64,000 nucleotides of DNA from Clostridium_AD estertheticum_D (GCF_018861295.1 NZ_JAHLDM010000001.1:62001-126000); one strand, 5' to 3'. Positions 18,226 to 27,425 are shown, numbered from the stretch's first letter. Program-made: numbers and translations. The notes: a model not told the origin generated them from the letters alone.

Positions 18226-19263
18226 ATGATAAAAGCAGGTATAATAGGGTCAACTGGCTATGCAGGTGAACAGTTAGCATGGTTTTTATACAAGCATCCC
18301 AATGTAGACGTAGAGTTTTATTCTTCACATAAATATGCATACATGACTTATAGTGAAATATATAGTAACTTCTATAGTTATATAGATGATATATGTGTTG
18401 ATATGGAGACAGCCATAAGCAAGTTATCAGATATAAATGTTCTCTTTATTGCTATGCCACATGGCAAATCATTTGAAATAACACAGAAAGCACTAGCTCT
18501 TGGCGTAAAAGTAATAGATTTAGGTGCGGACTACAGATTAAAATCAAAAGATGTTTATGAGAAATGGTATAAAGTTAAACATGAAAGTGAAGGTCTACTA
18601 AAAGATGCAGTTTATGGCCTTTGCGAATTAAATAGAGAAGCTATAAAAAGGTGTAATTTATTAGCTAATCCAGGTTGTTATCCAACTGCCACTATATTAG
18701 CACTCACACCGATGTTAAATAGCGACATGATAGACACAAGCTCAATCATAGTTGATGCTAAATCAGGAGTATCTGGTGCAGGTAGAGCTGCGAATGTTGC
18801 CTCACTTTATACAGAATGTAATGAATCAATTAAAGCTTATGCAGTTACTACTCATAGACATACTCCAGAGATTGAGCAAGAACTTAGCAAGGCATCTGGA
18901 AATGATGTAACGATATGTTTTACTCCTCATTTAGTGCCAATGAACCGTGGAATATTATCAACTTGTTATGCAAAACTCACGAAAGATATAACTGAGCAAG
19001 ATATTATATCTTTATATAGAAATTTTTATAAAGATGAATTTTTTGTGAAAATTATTGATGGATTACCTGAAACAAGATGGGTAAGAGGCTCTAATATATG
19101 TCATATTGGGATCAGAGTGGATAAACGCACAAATAGAGTAATAATAATATCTGCTATAGATAATTTAGTTAAAGGTTCGGCAGGTCAAGCTGTACAAAAT
19201 ATGAATATTATGTTCGGAATACCTGAAACCACTGGACTCGAAATTATTGCTATGGCACCTTAA
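18226..19263 (+). CDS. argC: N-acetyl-gamma-glutamyl-phosphate reductase
   Basis: The 345-residue protein has the NADP loop GSTGYAGEQL at residues 8-17, the active Cys in NPGCYPT (about 150) and the catalytic His in HRHTPEIEQ (about 208). It reduces N-acetylglutamyl-5-phosphate to the semialdehyde, the third step of arginine synthesis. GAGGCGAGGCG precedes the ATG. It stands apart from the other arg genes, behind its own ArgR-type promoter. The next gene is a GNAT acetyltransferase; no argJBD follows, so the rest of the pathway must be elsewhere. Confidence 0.95.
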   Translation: MIKAGIIGSTGYAGEQLAWFLYKHPNVDVEFYSSHKYAYMTYSEIYSNFYSYIDDICVDMETAISKLSDINVLFIAMPHGKSFEITQKALALGVKVIDLGADYRLKSKDVYEKWYKVKHESEGLLKDAVYGLCELNREAIKRCNLLANPGCYPTATILALTPMLNSDMIDTSSIIVDAKSGVSGAGRAANVASLYTECNESIKAYAVTTHRHTPEIEQELSKASGNDVTICFTPHLVPMNRGILSTCYAKLTKDITEQDIISLYRNFYKDEFFVKIIDGLPETRWVRGSNICHIGIRVDKRTNRVIIISAIDNLVKGSAGQAVQNMNIMFGIPETTGLEIIAMAP

Positions 19264-19335
19264 AGTTTGCAAGTTGTTATATATATATTATGTATATAAT
19301 TATTTGCGGAAATAATATGATATGGGGGTAGATAA

Positions 19336-19869
19336 ATGGATAAAATGTTCTTTGAAGTTAGAAAAGCAGTTACTAGCGACATTGAAGAAATAAGGTTACT
19401 AGCAAAAAAATCGTTTAAGTTGTATGCCGAGAATGCAGGAATTACGGGACTAGTAGCACCTTTTGAGGAATCATATGATGATGTATTAAAAGCGATAGAA
19501 ACTACTAATGTTTTTGTAGCTCTATCGAATGAGGAAGTTATAGGTAGCGTACGAATAGAGGTAAAACCTGATCATAGTGCTTATTTAAGTAGATTTGGGG
19601 TTTCGTCGTTACATCAAAATAATGGTATTGGTAAAATATTAATGAATGCAGTTGATATTTCAATGATGGAGCAAGGAGTTACCAGTTTATATCTCCATAC
19701 TGCATCTAGAATGTTTTCACTTATTAGATTTTATTATGGAAGATGCTTCTATATAGAGTCAACGAATAATGAGCGTGGATATATTAGAGCATTGTTATGC
19801 AAAGAATATGCTGTAGCAACATCAAAAGAATCCTTAGATAATATAATTTGTAGCGATAGAGTAGTTTAA
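19336..19869 (+). CDS. GNAT-family N-acetyltransferase
   Basis: This 177-residue protein has the GNAT core: acetyl-CoA loop QNNGIGKILM (about residues 95-104) after beta-strand YLSRFGVSS, and a C-terminal SLIRFYYGRCFY segment. GGGGG precedes the ATG. It follows argC by 72 nt without an intervening terminator, so co-expression is likely. An N-acetylglutamate-synthase-like role is possible from this position, but the sequence shows nothing specific for glutamate and the substrate stays open. Confidence 0.8.
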   Translation: MDKMFFEVRKAVTSDIEEIRLLAKKSFKLYAENAGITGLVAPFEESYDDVLKAIETTNVFVALSNEEVIGSVRIEVKPDHSAYLSRFGVSSLHQNNGIGKILMNAVDISMMEQGVTSLYLHTASRMFSLIRFYYGRCFYIESTNNERGYIRALLCKEYAVATSKESLDNIICSDRVV

Positions 19870-19875
19870 AGTGGA

Positions 19876-19903
19876 GTGAATATCTTAAAGATATTCACTT
19901 TTT
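19876..19903 (+). terminator. Terminator of the argC-GNAT unit
   Basis: Stem GTGAATATCTT/AAGATATTCAC (19876-19898) followed by TTTTT. Confidence 0.9.
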
Positions 19904-19965
19904 CTGTATATATTAATTAATTTTAAGAAATTATATGTTTACAGATACACTATAATGTAGTATTA

Positions 19966-19980
19966 TGATAATGGTTCTCA
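19966..19980 (+). promoter_or_regulatory. Fur-box-like site, distal, feo operon
   Basis: TGATAATGGTTCTCA matches the 7-1-7 Fur motif TGATAAT-N-ATTATCA at 12 of 14 positions. Confidence 0.55.
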
Positions 19981-20030
19981 AGTGACTATATATATTATAT
20001 GAAAATAGAATATATTTTTTAAGGTTATAT

Positions 20031-20045
20031 TGATAATGAGTTTCA
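20031..20045 (+). promoter_or_regulatory. Fur-box-like site, proximal, feo operon
   Basis: TGATAATGAGTTTCA matches the 7-1-7 Fur motif at 12 of 14 positions and lies 33 bp before feoA. Iron-dependent repression is expected. Confidence 0.65.
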
Positions 20046-20078
20046 ATATTAGCAATAATATTTATAAGGAGTGATTAT

Positions 20079-20315
20079 ATGACAAAGCAAATATCATTAA
20101 TTGACGTAGAGATGAAAACTAGAGTTAAGGTAGTTGAAATAGCATTAGAGAGTAAAGTACGCAGAAGAATAATGGACATGGGAATAGTTAAAAATACACA
20201 GCTTGTAGTAACAGGGAAAGCCCCAATGGGAGATCCTATAGAGCTTTCGGTTAGAGGATATACATTAAGCCTTAGAAAAAGCGAAGCCAAAGATATTATG
20301 GTAGAAGTAGTATAA
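20079..20315 (+). CDS. feoA: FeoA domain protein, first copy
   Basis: The 78-residue SH3-like FeoA protein has the family pattern: RRRIMDMGIVKNTQL, then APMGDPIELSVRGYTLSLRKSEAKDI. FeoA supports ferrous iron uptake by FeoB at the cytoplasmic face. AAGGAG lies 8 nt before ATG. It is the first gene of a feoA-feoA-feoB operon behind Fur-like sites. Confidence 0.93.
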   Translation: MTKQISLIDVEMKTRVKVVEIALESKVRRRIMDMGIVKNTQLVVTGKAPMGDPIELSVRGYTLSLRKSEAKDIMVEVV

Positions 20316-20337
20316 AAATAATAAGGGAGGCTTAGTG

Positions 20338-20562
20338 ATGAGTATGTCACTTAATTTTATTGAAATGGGAAGATTTGCAAAAATAAATAGTGTACATGGC
20401 GGGGAGAATATGTGCAAGAAGATTATGGAGATGGGCATGAGCACAGGTGCTATAATAAAAATCATGAAAAATGATAGTGGTCCGTTAATTGTTAAGGTTG
20501 GAGAGAGACGATTAGTGCTAGGACGAAGTATGGCACAAAAGATTATGGCAAGTGAAGTATAA
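20338..20562 (+). CDS. feoA: FeoA domain protein, second copy
   Basis: ATG 20338 has GGGAGG 7 nt upstream; a GTG directly before it is less likely. The 74-residue protein has CKKIMEMGMSTGAIIKIMKNDSGPLIVKVGERRLVLGRSMAQKI, a typical FeoA sequence distinct from the first copy. Two FeoA proteins beside FeoB are common in clostridia. The gap to the first copy is 22 nt. Confidence 0.92.
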   Translation: MSMSLNFIEMGRFAKINSVHGGENMCKKIMEMGMSTGAIIKIMKNDSGPLIVKVGERRLVLGRSMAQKIMASEV

Positions 20563-20589
20563 AAATAATAAGAAAATATGGGGGCGTGC

Positions 20590-22656
20590 ATGAGTAACAT
20601 GAATAATGAGGGGAAAGATTTAGTAATAGCTTTAGCTGGTAATCCTAACTGTGGAAAAACTAGTTTATTTAATGCATTAACTGGTTCAAAACAACACGTT
20701 GGAAATTGGCCAGGAGTTACAGTTGAAAAAAAAGAGGGTAGGTTCAAGTTTGAAGGTAGAAACGTGATTGTGGTGGATTTACCGGGAACGTATAGCCTTG
20801 GGGCATATTCGGAGGATGAAGTAGTAGCTCGTGATTTTATATTAAAAAGTAAGCCGGATGTTGTAATTAATGTAATTGATTCCAGTAATATAGAAAGAAA
20901 TTTATATTTAACGATGCAGATTCTAGAAACTGGTGCAAAAATGGTCTTAGCTTTTAATATGATGGATGAAGCAAGAAACAAGAATATAGAAATAAATATT
21001 GATAAAATATCGAAAGCCTTAAATGTACCAGTGGTTGCAACAGTTGCGACTAAAAATGAAGGCATGAAAGAACTTATAAAGCAGGCCATGAAAATAGGAG
21101 ATTCTAAGCAACACAATGTATTTAAAATTAATTATGGCAAAGACATAGAAAAAGAAATTAGAACACTTACAGAAACTTTCGAACAGACTGCGGTAACTAA
21201 AGAATATCCAACGCAGTGGTCGTCGTTAAAGCTTTTAGAGGGCGATGAGTATATAAAAAAATATGTGAATGAGAACGAGAATTTCGAAAAGATAAATGAT
21301 ACACTTACTAAGAGTATAGAAGGTTTAATCGTAAAAATAGGTTACGAACCAGACGCATTTATAATAGATAAAAGATATGAACTTATAACTAAAATAGTTT
21401 TCGATAGTGTAAAAAAAGAAGGGTCAAATGTTGAGAGTACTTCTGATAAAATAGATAAATGGACTACTCACAAATATTTAGGAATACCAATATTTGCTGT
21501 GGTAATGTTCCTTATGTATCAAATAGCAATGACATTTGGAAATGGGTTCTTAGGTGGACTTGTGGATACAGGATTTAGTACTTTTGGAGATTTTGTAGGT
21601 GGCATTTTGGCTAGCATGGGAGCGCCGGTATTGTTGCAATCATTTGTAACTGATGGAATAATCGGGGGACTTGGGTCGGTGTTCGTATTCACGCCTATGA
21701 TTTTTACTATGTATTTTCTCATAGCTATCCTTGAAGATAGTGGATACATGGCAAGAGCAGCTTATATAATGGATAAATTTATGAATTCAATAGGGCTACA
21801 TGGTAAAACAGCAGTATCTCTTATAATTTCTAGTGGTTGTAATGTAGCAGGAATTATGTCTACAAGGACACTAGATAGTAGAAAAGATAGAATGATAGCT
21901 ATACTTATAAACCCTTTCGTATCTTGTAGTGCAAGACTTCCAGTCTATGCATTGTTTGCTGGTGCTTTTTTTACAGGTAGAAAGATTTGGTTTTTTGATG
22001 CAGGTGGAGTTATTGTCTTTGGTTTATATGTTCTAGGTATTGCAGTTGCAATATTAATGGGTAAATTCTTAAGTGAAAAAGTATTCAAAGGGGAAGAGTC
22101 TTATTTTGTAATGGAACTACCACCTTATCGTATACCTACCGCTAAAAGTGTATTTATTCATATGTGGGAAAAATCATCCCATTTCTTAAAAAAGATGGGT
22201 ACGATTATATTAGGACTAGTTATAGTTGTTTGGATACTCTCAAACTTACCAATGGGAGTTACTCCAGGAACTAAAGATAGTTTAATAGGGTCAGTAGGTT
22301 CAATTATTGCACCAATATTTAATCTTGCAGGTTTTGGAACTTGGCAGGCGGGAGTTTCACTTATAACAGGCCTTGCTGCTAAAGAAGCAGTAGTTAGTAC
22401 TTTAGGGACAGTTTATGCAGCATCAAATGATGCCTCACTAACAGCTGCTATTCAACAGGCATTTACACCACTCACGTCACTAGCGTTTATGGTAATGACT
22501 TTATTATATTGTCCTTGTGCAGCAACTATAGGTGCAATTAGGAGAGAAACAAATTCTAGAAAATGGGCTCTTATTGCAGTAATATATACATGCGTTATCG
22601 GATGGGTGGGCGGAGTTTTAGTTTACCAAATAGGAAAACTTTTAGGATTCAATTAG
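20590..22656 (+). CDS. feoB: Ferrous iron transporter FeoB
   Basis: ATG 20590 has GGGGG 5 nt upstream; an in-frame ATG at 20578 lacks an RBS. The 688-residue protein starts with the FeoB G domain (GNPNCGKTS at about 17-25, G3 DLPGTYSL, switch HVGNWPGVTVEKKEG). A regulatory helical domain and a polytopic core follow, with two Gate motifs holding the conserved SGCNVAGIMSTR and the C-terminal CPCAATIGAIRRE. It moves Fe2+ across the cytoplasmic membrane, driven or gated by GTP. A Fur-like box follows the gene, before the next two small genes. Confidence 0.96.
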   Translation: MSNMNNEGKDLVIALAGNPNCGKTSLFNALTGSKQHVGNWPGVTVEKKEGRFKFEGRNVIVVDLPGTYSLGAYSEDEVVARDFILKSKPDVVINVIDSSNIERNLYLTMQILETGAKMVLAFNMMDEARNKNIEINIDKISKALNVPVVATVATKNEGMKELIKQAMKIGDSKQHNVFKINYGKDIEKEIRTLTETFEQTAVTKEYPTQWSSLKLLEGDEYIKKYVNENENFEKINDTLTKSIEGLIVKIGYEPDAFIIDKRYELITKIVFDSVKKEGSNVESTSDKIDKWTTHKYLGIPIFAVVMFLMYQIAMTFGNGFLGGLVDTGFSTFGDFVGGILASMGAPVLLQSFVTDGIIGGLGSVFVFTPMIFTMYFLIAILEDSGYMARAAYIMDKFMNSIGLHGKTAVSLIISSGCNVAGIMSTRTLDSRKDRMIAILINPFVSCSARLPVYALFAGAFFTGRKIWFFDAGGVIVFGLYVLGIAVAILMGKFLSEKVFKGEESYFVMELPPYRIPTAKSVFIHMWEKSSHFLKKMGTIILGLVIVVWILSNLPMGVTPGTKDSLIGSVGSIIAPIFNLAGFGTWQAGVSLITGLAAKEAVVSTLGTVYAASNDASLTAAIQQAFTPLTSLAFMVMTLLYCPCAATIGAIRRETNSRKWALIAVIYTCVIGWVGGVLVYQIGKLLGFN

Positions 22657-22688
22657 TATAAAGGTACATTAAAAAAATAATAATTAAT

Positions 22689-22703
22689 TGATAATGAAAA
22701 TCA
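22689..22703 (+). promoter_or_regulatory. Fur-box-like site after feoB
   Basis: TGATAATGAAAATCA lies within the palindrome ATTGATAATGAAAATCAAT (22687-22705). It sits 38 bp before the DUF2325 gene and suggests a second iron-responsive promoter inside the feo region. Confidence 0.65.
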
Positions 22704-22740
22704 ATATTGTGATTATAATATACAAAGGGGAGGTGAACCT

Positions 22741-23052
22741 ATGTGCATATTACTCATAGGTGGAGATAAACTTGGCAATATTACGCAAAAACTAATGCAA
22801 AATGGATTTAATGACATAGAGCATATAACCGGTAGAAAAAAGGACGCCAAAAATTTTAGATTACCAGGTAACATAGATTTAGTAATGGTTTTGATAGATT
22901 TTGTAGGGCACCAGCTAACAAAGATTGTTAAAGAAGAGTCAAGAAGATCTAATGTTAAAGTGGTATATTCCAAACGTTCATGGATACACATGGAAAAGAA
23001 GATACAGGAATGTGCTAAGGAACTTGGGTGTCAACCGAAAGCTACTATTTAG
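22741..23052 (+). CDS. DUF2325 protein in the feo locus
   Basis: This 103-residue protein fits the DUF2325 family: an N-terminal MCILLIGGDKLGNI, then HITGRKKDA, a central DLVMVLIDFVGH and a basic C terminus (SKRSWIHMEKKIQE). GGGGAGG precedes the ATG. The family's biochemical role is unknown. The Fur-like box just upstream and the position between feoB and a FeoC-like gene point to iron homeostasis. Residues Cys2 and Cys near the end (LGCQPK) could bind metal, which is speculation. Confidence 0.75.
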   Translation: MCILLIGGDKLGNITQKLMQNGFNDIEHITGRKKDAKNFRLPGNIDLVMVLIDFVGHQLTKIVKEESRRSNVKVVYSKRSWIHMEKKIQECAKELGCQPKATI

Positions 23053-23106
23053 ATATAATATAAAAACATCAAATTTAAGGATTTATATAGAATGGAGGAA
23101 TGTAGA

Positions 23107-23385
23107 ATGTTAATGAGGGTACTTAAAAGATTAGCCGCGGGTGATCGGTATTCGAATAAGCTAATGGCGAAGGAACTTGGAATAGATGAAGGAATGGTTG
23201 AGCAGATGTTAATACAACTTGCGCAGATGAAATATATTGAAAAGGAAGATATGACGTCTTGCTCTGGTGGATGTAATTGCGGAAATGGATCTAAAAAGGC
23301 AAGCTGTTGTAGTTCAAAAACCGATATAATAATGTGGAGGATTACTAGCAAAGGTAAGGAAGCTGCATTAAGAGTAGCACACTAA
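23107..23385 (+). CDS. FeoC-like winged-helix protein with Cys cluster
   Basis: ATG 23107 has GGAGG 8 nt upstream; an earlier ATG at 23092 overlaps that RBS. The 92-residue product has a winged-helix part (LKRLAAGDRYSNKLMAKELG then VEQMLIQLAQMKYIEKED) with a Cys-rich insert CSGGCNCGNGSKKASCC in the wing. A last strand MWRITSKGKEAAL follows. FeoC proteins have a similar Cys-bearing wing that can hold an iron-sulfur cluster, and regulate or stabilise FeoB. It is the last gene of the feo region. It could instead be a DNA-binding regulator. Confidence 0.75.
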   Translation: MLMRVLKRLAAGDRYSNKLMAKELGIDEGMVEQMLIQLAQMKYIEKEDMTSCSGGCNCGNGSKKASCCSSKTDIIMWRITSKGKEAALRVAH

Positions 23386-23390
23386 AATGG

Positions 23391-23424
23391 AAAAAAACAA
23401 GCTGATAATTATGCTTGTTTTTTT
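23391..23424. terminator. Bidirectional terminator between feo region and histidine kinase
   Basis: Arms AAAAAAACAAGC (23391-23402) and GCTTGTTTTTTT (23413-23424) with a 10-nt loop serve both convergent units. Confidence 0.9.
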
Positions 23425-23442
23425 CTTTTTAGATTTTTTTTA

Positions 23443-25401
23443 TTATGAATAAACATCAGAAAGTTCAACTCTTATACTTTGATCTTTACCACGTACTTCA
23501 CTATTGTATATTTTATTTTCATTAGAAACATTTCTAGAAGGAATACTAACGGTAAACTTACTTCCTGTACCATACTGACTCTCGACTGTTATAGTACCAC
23601 CGTGCAATTCGACAATAGATTTAACTAGACTTAGGCCGATGCCTGTACCTTCTGCATTTCTTGATAAAGATTTATCTACTTGCTTAAATCTATCAAAGAT
23701 CATATCAAAGTACTTTTTTTCAATTCCAATGCCATTGTCACTTACTGATATTTCAATAAATTCATTTTTGTCATTAACATTTACTAATATTTCATTACCT
23801 GCATCTGAAAATTTGATAGCATTTGATATAAGATTTAATACTACTCTTTCTATCTTTTCTGGGTCGTAAGCAATTATCTTTTCTTCTGTATTAGTATCAA
23901 AGATAATATTTAATCCTTTGCTGTCAGTGAAGTTAGTTACAGACAGCACTATATCTTCTACGAATTTAACTATATCGTTATTTGATAGGTTAAGTTTAAA
24001 GAAACCTGCTTCGATTTTTGACAAATCAACTATATTATTAATCATTTTAGATAATCTATAGGAGTTTTGTTTAATCGAATCTATATATTTAATGATTGAG
24101 TCTTTATTTTCATCAAGGGAGCCACTTTCGCAATACACATTAAATAACTGAGCTGTTGCAAATATAACATTTAGTGGTGTCTTAAGTTCGTGGGATATGT
24201 TAACGAGAAATTCTCCTTGTGATCTCAATGCTTTTTCCATATTTATATTAGACTTAATTTCAGGAGTAACATCTATTACTAGTATTAAAATTTCTTGTAT
24301 TTCGCCAGTTACCTCAAGTACAGGTTCGAATATAATATTAAAATATAATTCATTCCCATTTATAACATAGTGTTGTTTATTTAAATATTTAGTTTTCTTT
24401 TCCTTTAAGACTCCGCTAATGCGGCGATCATATTCGCTTGTTTGGAGCAATCCTAACAAAAATTTCATCGCATTGTTTTTTATATTCGTGTTGGTTATAA
24501 ATTCAGGCGTAATCAATTTAATAGTATTAAGAGCCTTCTTATTAATAGCAATAATTTTTAAATCAGGACAGGATAATCTAACAACAGGTAAATCAAAGGT
24601 ATTTATCACTCTTTTTAAAATATCAAAACGCCTTTTAATAGCTTCTTCATGTTCTAGGCAGTCATTTTGATGGCTGATTATTCTATTTTGTATTTCTATA
24701 TTTTGATTTTTGAGAACCCTTTGAGTAACTTCAATAGCAGTGTGAAATATGTATTTCATCCTTCCATTATCAAATATAGGTGTTTGAGTAGAATCCCAAT
24801 AAGTTTTACCTTTTGTTATATTATCAAATTCGAATTCTTTTATATAACTTGCCTTTTGAGAAATAAGAACAGAATTGAAAATAACTTCAGCTGGAGTTCC
24901 GGCAAAGTCAGTTATAACTTCACCTATAGGTTTGCCAATACTATTTTCTTCTTTATTGTAATTAGAGTATGTGAAATTAAGATATTTTTGATTTGTCTTA
25001 AGTAATATTAAATCGGGAACACTGTAAACAGCGGCACCTAATATGTTATCAATAAACATTTGTTCAACGAAAATGAGTTTGTCATTAAGCCTGGAATTTG
25101 GTTTCTCAACAAAAGTATATAGTTTACTATTTGTCTCAGACACGAGGGATATTGATATATCCACTTCAAGTGCGTTAAGGGATTTTGTGAATATATAGCC
25201 AGAGTACTTATTATTTAGTTTATATTCTAAAGGATACAAATTAAATTTTAACATGTTTCCTACTTCTTTAATGGATTTACCAACCAATTCACTCCAAGTG
25301 TATTCTGTCAAATCAAGAAATTCCTTATTAACCTCGGTTACAATGTTAGTACACGAATACAAGTATGGAACTATTATTGTTTCACTAAAAGTATTTATCA
25401 T
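23443..25401 (-). CDS. PAS-domain sensor histidine kinase, orphan
   Basis: ATG 25401 has GGGGTGGGGG upstream; an ATG at 25446 lies before that RBS. The 652-residue protein lacks clear membrane helices and has several PAS-like domains (about residues 10-385). The HisKA H-box is NISHELKTPLN (His about 400), followed by HATPase motifs: N-box NLISNAIKFS, G1 DNGIGIEKK, F-box FDRFKQVD and G2 GTGIGLSLVK. It likely senses a cytoplasmic signal and phosphorylates a response regulator, but none is encoded nearby. In Clostridium, orphan kinases of this type can feed Spo0A; that is only a possibility here. Confidence 0.88.
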   Translation of the reverse strand: MINTFSETIIVPYLYSCTNIVTEVNKEFLDLTEYTWSELVGKSIKEVGNMLKFNLYPLEYKLNNKYSGYIFTKSLNALEVDISISLVSETNSKLYTFVEKPNSRLNDKLIFVEQMFIDNILGAAVYSVPDLILLKTNQKYLNFTYSNYNKEENSIGKPIGEVITDFAGTPAEVIFNSVLISQKASYIKEFEFDNITKGKTYWDSTQTPIFDNGRMKYIFHTAIEVTQRVLKNQNIEIQNRIISHQNDCLEHEEAIKRRFDILKRVINTFDLPVVRLSCPDLKIIAINKKALNTIKLITPEFITNTNIKNNAMKFLLGLLQTSEYDRRISGVLKEKKTKYLNKQHYVINGNELYFNIIFEPVLEVTGEIQEILILVIDVTPEIKSNINMEKALRSQGEFLVNISHELKTPLNVIFATAQLFNVYCESGSLDENKDSIIKYIDSIKQNSYRLSKMINNIVDLSKIEAGFFKLNLSNNDIVKFVEDIVLSVTNFTDSKGLNIIFDTNTEEKIIAYDPEKIERVVLNLISNAIKFSDAGNEILVNVNDKNEFIEISVSDNGIGIEKKYFDMIFDRFKQVDKSLSRNAEGTGIGLSLVKSIVELHGGTITVESQYGTGSKFTVSIPSRNVSNENKIYNSEVRGKDQSIRVELSDVYS

Positions 25402-25598
25402 AAAATAACCCCCACCCCTTAATTCTATACGTATACATGTTACCATATATTACAATAAATTACTATGCTATATAGTAAATTTATATAATTTTTATCATTA
25501 TGTATTATTTAAAAAAATATTATTGGAAAAATATTACAATAGCGATACAATAGTGATATACTTAAAATTGACAAATAAACTAAAGAATTACATACAAT

Positions 25599-25622
25599 AT
25601 TATGTTATTGCCATAACATAAT
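25599..25622 (+). promoter_or_regulatory. Inverted-repeat operator candidate
   Basis: A perfect 10-bp inverted repeat, ATTATGTTAT-TGCC-ATAACATAAT, lies just before the RBS of the gene at 25643. A TTGACA-like -35 lies at 25568-25573. A repressor site is plausible; the regulator is unknown. Confidence 0.5.
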
Positions 25623-25642
25623 ATATAAGGGAGGTTTTTTTA

Positions 25643-26170
25643 ATGAAACTAGATAAAATAGGAGGTAAATTCCTTGATGCATGTGAAAAACTATTTGCCA
25701 ATCGTGGTAGGTGGAGTGTCGTAGGTAGTATATTATTGGTGATTATTATAATAGGTACAGGAGGTTTTTATATTTCACAACACAAACTAAATAAACAGGA
25801 TAGTCCTAAAATTGTACAAGCTGTTCAGATAAAGCAGCAGTTAGAGGCTAAGCAGGTTGTAATAAAACAAAACCATAACACACAAAATATAAGTGATAAA
25901 GAACTAGTACTATATAATACGATGCATAAAATGATAAATACTAAAATTGTGGCAGAAGATGGAAAGATATGGGGAGAGATAGAGATAACTGATGGCAAGT
26001 GTGACCAACTAATTAACGATGTTTCAAAAAGTGGGTATCCTGATAAGGTAGTGCTTTTAGAGTTTCTTACTCGTTGGAAAAATAAAGATTTTAAGAATGG
26101 AGTTGAGGAGCACAATTACTTATGGGATGGCCTTAACGGTACAATCGGAAAGGCAAAATCTCTTAGATGA
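25643..26170 (+). CDS. Membrane-anchored protein of unknown function
   Basis: The 175-residue protein has a short cytoplasmic head, one membrane helix (about residues 26-46, VVGSILLVIIIIGTGGFYI), a Gln/Lys-rich linker and a soluble C-terminal domain (about 80-175) with NTMHKMINTKIVAEDGKIWGE and EHNYLWDGL. It resembles the DUF6241 proteins of clostridia as I remember them, but I am not certain. GGGAGG precedes the ATG. It is a single-gene unit between an inverted-repeat operator candidate and a terminator. Function unknown. Confidence 0.7.
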   Translation: MKLDKIGGKFLDACEKLFANRGRWSVVGSILLVIIIIGTGGFYISQHKLNKQDSPKIVQAVQIKQQLEAKQVVIKQNHNTQNISDKELVLYNTMHKMINTKIVAEDGKIWGEIEITDGKCDQLINDVSKSGYPDKVVLLEFLTRWKNKDFKNGVEEHNYLWDGLNGTIGKAKSLR

Positions 26171-26200
26171 TAACGATATCAAAAACATATAATAATTTTG

Positions 26201-26226
26201 AAAAAGTGTCTATAGGCACTTTTTTT
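26201..26226 (+). terminator. Terminator
   Basis: Stem AAAAAGTG/CACTTTTT around a small loop, followed by TT. Confidence 0.8.
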
Positions 26227-26378
26227 AGTTGATTAATATAGACGTATTATTATTAGGTAAAATAAAGTTAGTTGGAGAAAAAAGTTGAAAGATGTCGTAA
26301 CTGATAGTATAATGCGTATGTAACTTTCTTTTTCATATGCTAGTAAAAAACTTATGGAATTCTTTAAGGGGTGTATTT

Positions 26379-27425
26379 ATGAAGAAACATTTAAGTGAAC
26401 TACAAGTGTATAGTGGGATAGCAATTTTATTTGTCACACTTATACATAGCAATGCATTTTTTCTACTCAGTATATTACACTTAAAAACTTATGTTCAAGT
26501 GGGGTTTCTATTTAACATTGTAGATAAAGTTGTCCATGTAGCAGTTCCAATGTTTATATTTATTTCAGGGTATAAATACGAAATGCATGACAAAAATGAA
26601 ATATATACTAAACTTATATATAAAGAATTTACTAAGATTATTAAACCATTTCTTATTGTTAGTATATGTTGGATATTATTTGAGTGGGGTAAGCTTTGTA
26701 TAGAAAATATAATGCTAAATGATCATGTTAATATTTATTATGTTTTTATGAATTGCTTAAAGGATCTATTTAATACATTTTTAGGCGATAATTTTGCGTA
26801 TCAATTATGGTATATTCCTATGTACACACTTGTTGTATTCAGTTATCCTATTATAATTAAATTTTTAAAAAATTCTAGAATAAGACTGATTATTTTATAC
26901 ATCATAGCTATTATAATAACTGTTATTCAAAATAAAACAAAACTACTTGCTAGCCCACATATGCAGCCTATTAATTTCATATATTACTTTTACTTATACG
27001 AGTTAGGAGTCCAATTGTATTCTAAAAGAATTAAAAAGAAGTATATAAAAATAACTATTACATCTTATCTGTTTTTATTACCAGTAGTATCACTCATAAA
27101 AAATCCACTTATAAGTAATTTAAGCACAAATTTAATTTTCACTCCTATTGCAGTAGTTGCAATGTATTATATAGCGGTATATTTAAAAAATAGTAAAATA
27201 CTATTAATCTTAGGTAAATATTCTTTCGCAATATATTTGTTCCATGAACCAGTGTTTGTAAGTAAGATATCAAGATTATTAGTTAGTCATGGTTTATATA
27301 GTTCTAAGGTCATGATACCATTTATAGCAGTAGGTTCCATTATACTTAGTATTTGTTTCTATAAGATTTTAATAAAAACATCTTTAGGTAAATATGTTTT
27401 TAATATTAAAGATAACTTTAACTAG
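26379..27425 (+). CDS. Acyltransferase family 3 membrane protein
   Basis: ATG 26379 follows AAGGGG by 7 nt; the longer reading from 26337 begins before that RBS. The 348-residue protein has about ten membrane helices and the acyltransferase-3 opening (VYSGIAILFVTLIHSNAFF, with the catalytic-type His at about residue 26), plus LWYIPMYTL and a late FAIYLFHEP. Such enzymes transfer acetyl or other acyl groups to surface polysaccharides, peptidoglycan or lipids. No substrate can be named. It converges on the opu operon. Confidence 0.85.
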   Translation: MKKHLSELQVYSGIAILFVTLIHSNAFFLLSILHLKTYVQVGFLFNIVDKVVHVAVPMFIFISGYKYEMHDKNEIYTKLIYKEFTKIIKPFLIVSICWILFEWGKLCIENIMLNDHVNIYYVFMNCLKDLFNTFLGDNFAYQLWYIPMYTLVVFSYPIIIKFLKNSRIRLIILYIIAIIITVIQNKTKLLASPHMQPINFIYYFYLYELGVQLYSKRIKKKYIKITITSYLFLLPVVSLIKNPLISNLSTNLIFTPIAVVAMYYIAVYLKNSKILLILGKYSFAIYLFHEPVFVSKISRLLVSHGLYSSKVMIPFIAVGSIILSICFYKILIKTSLGKYVFNIKDNFN

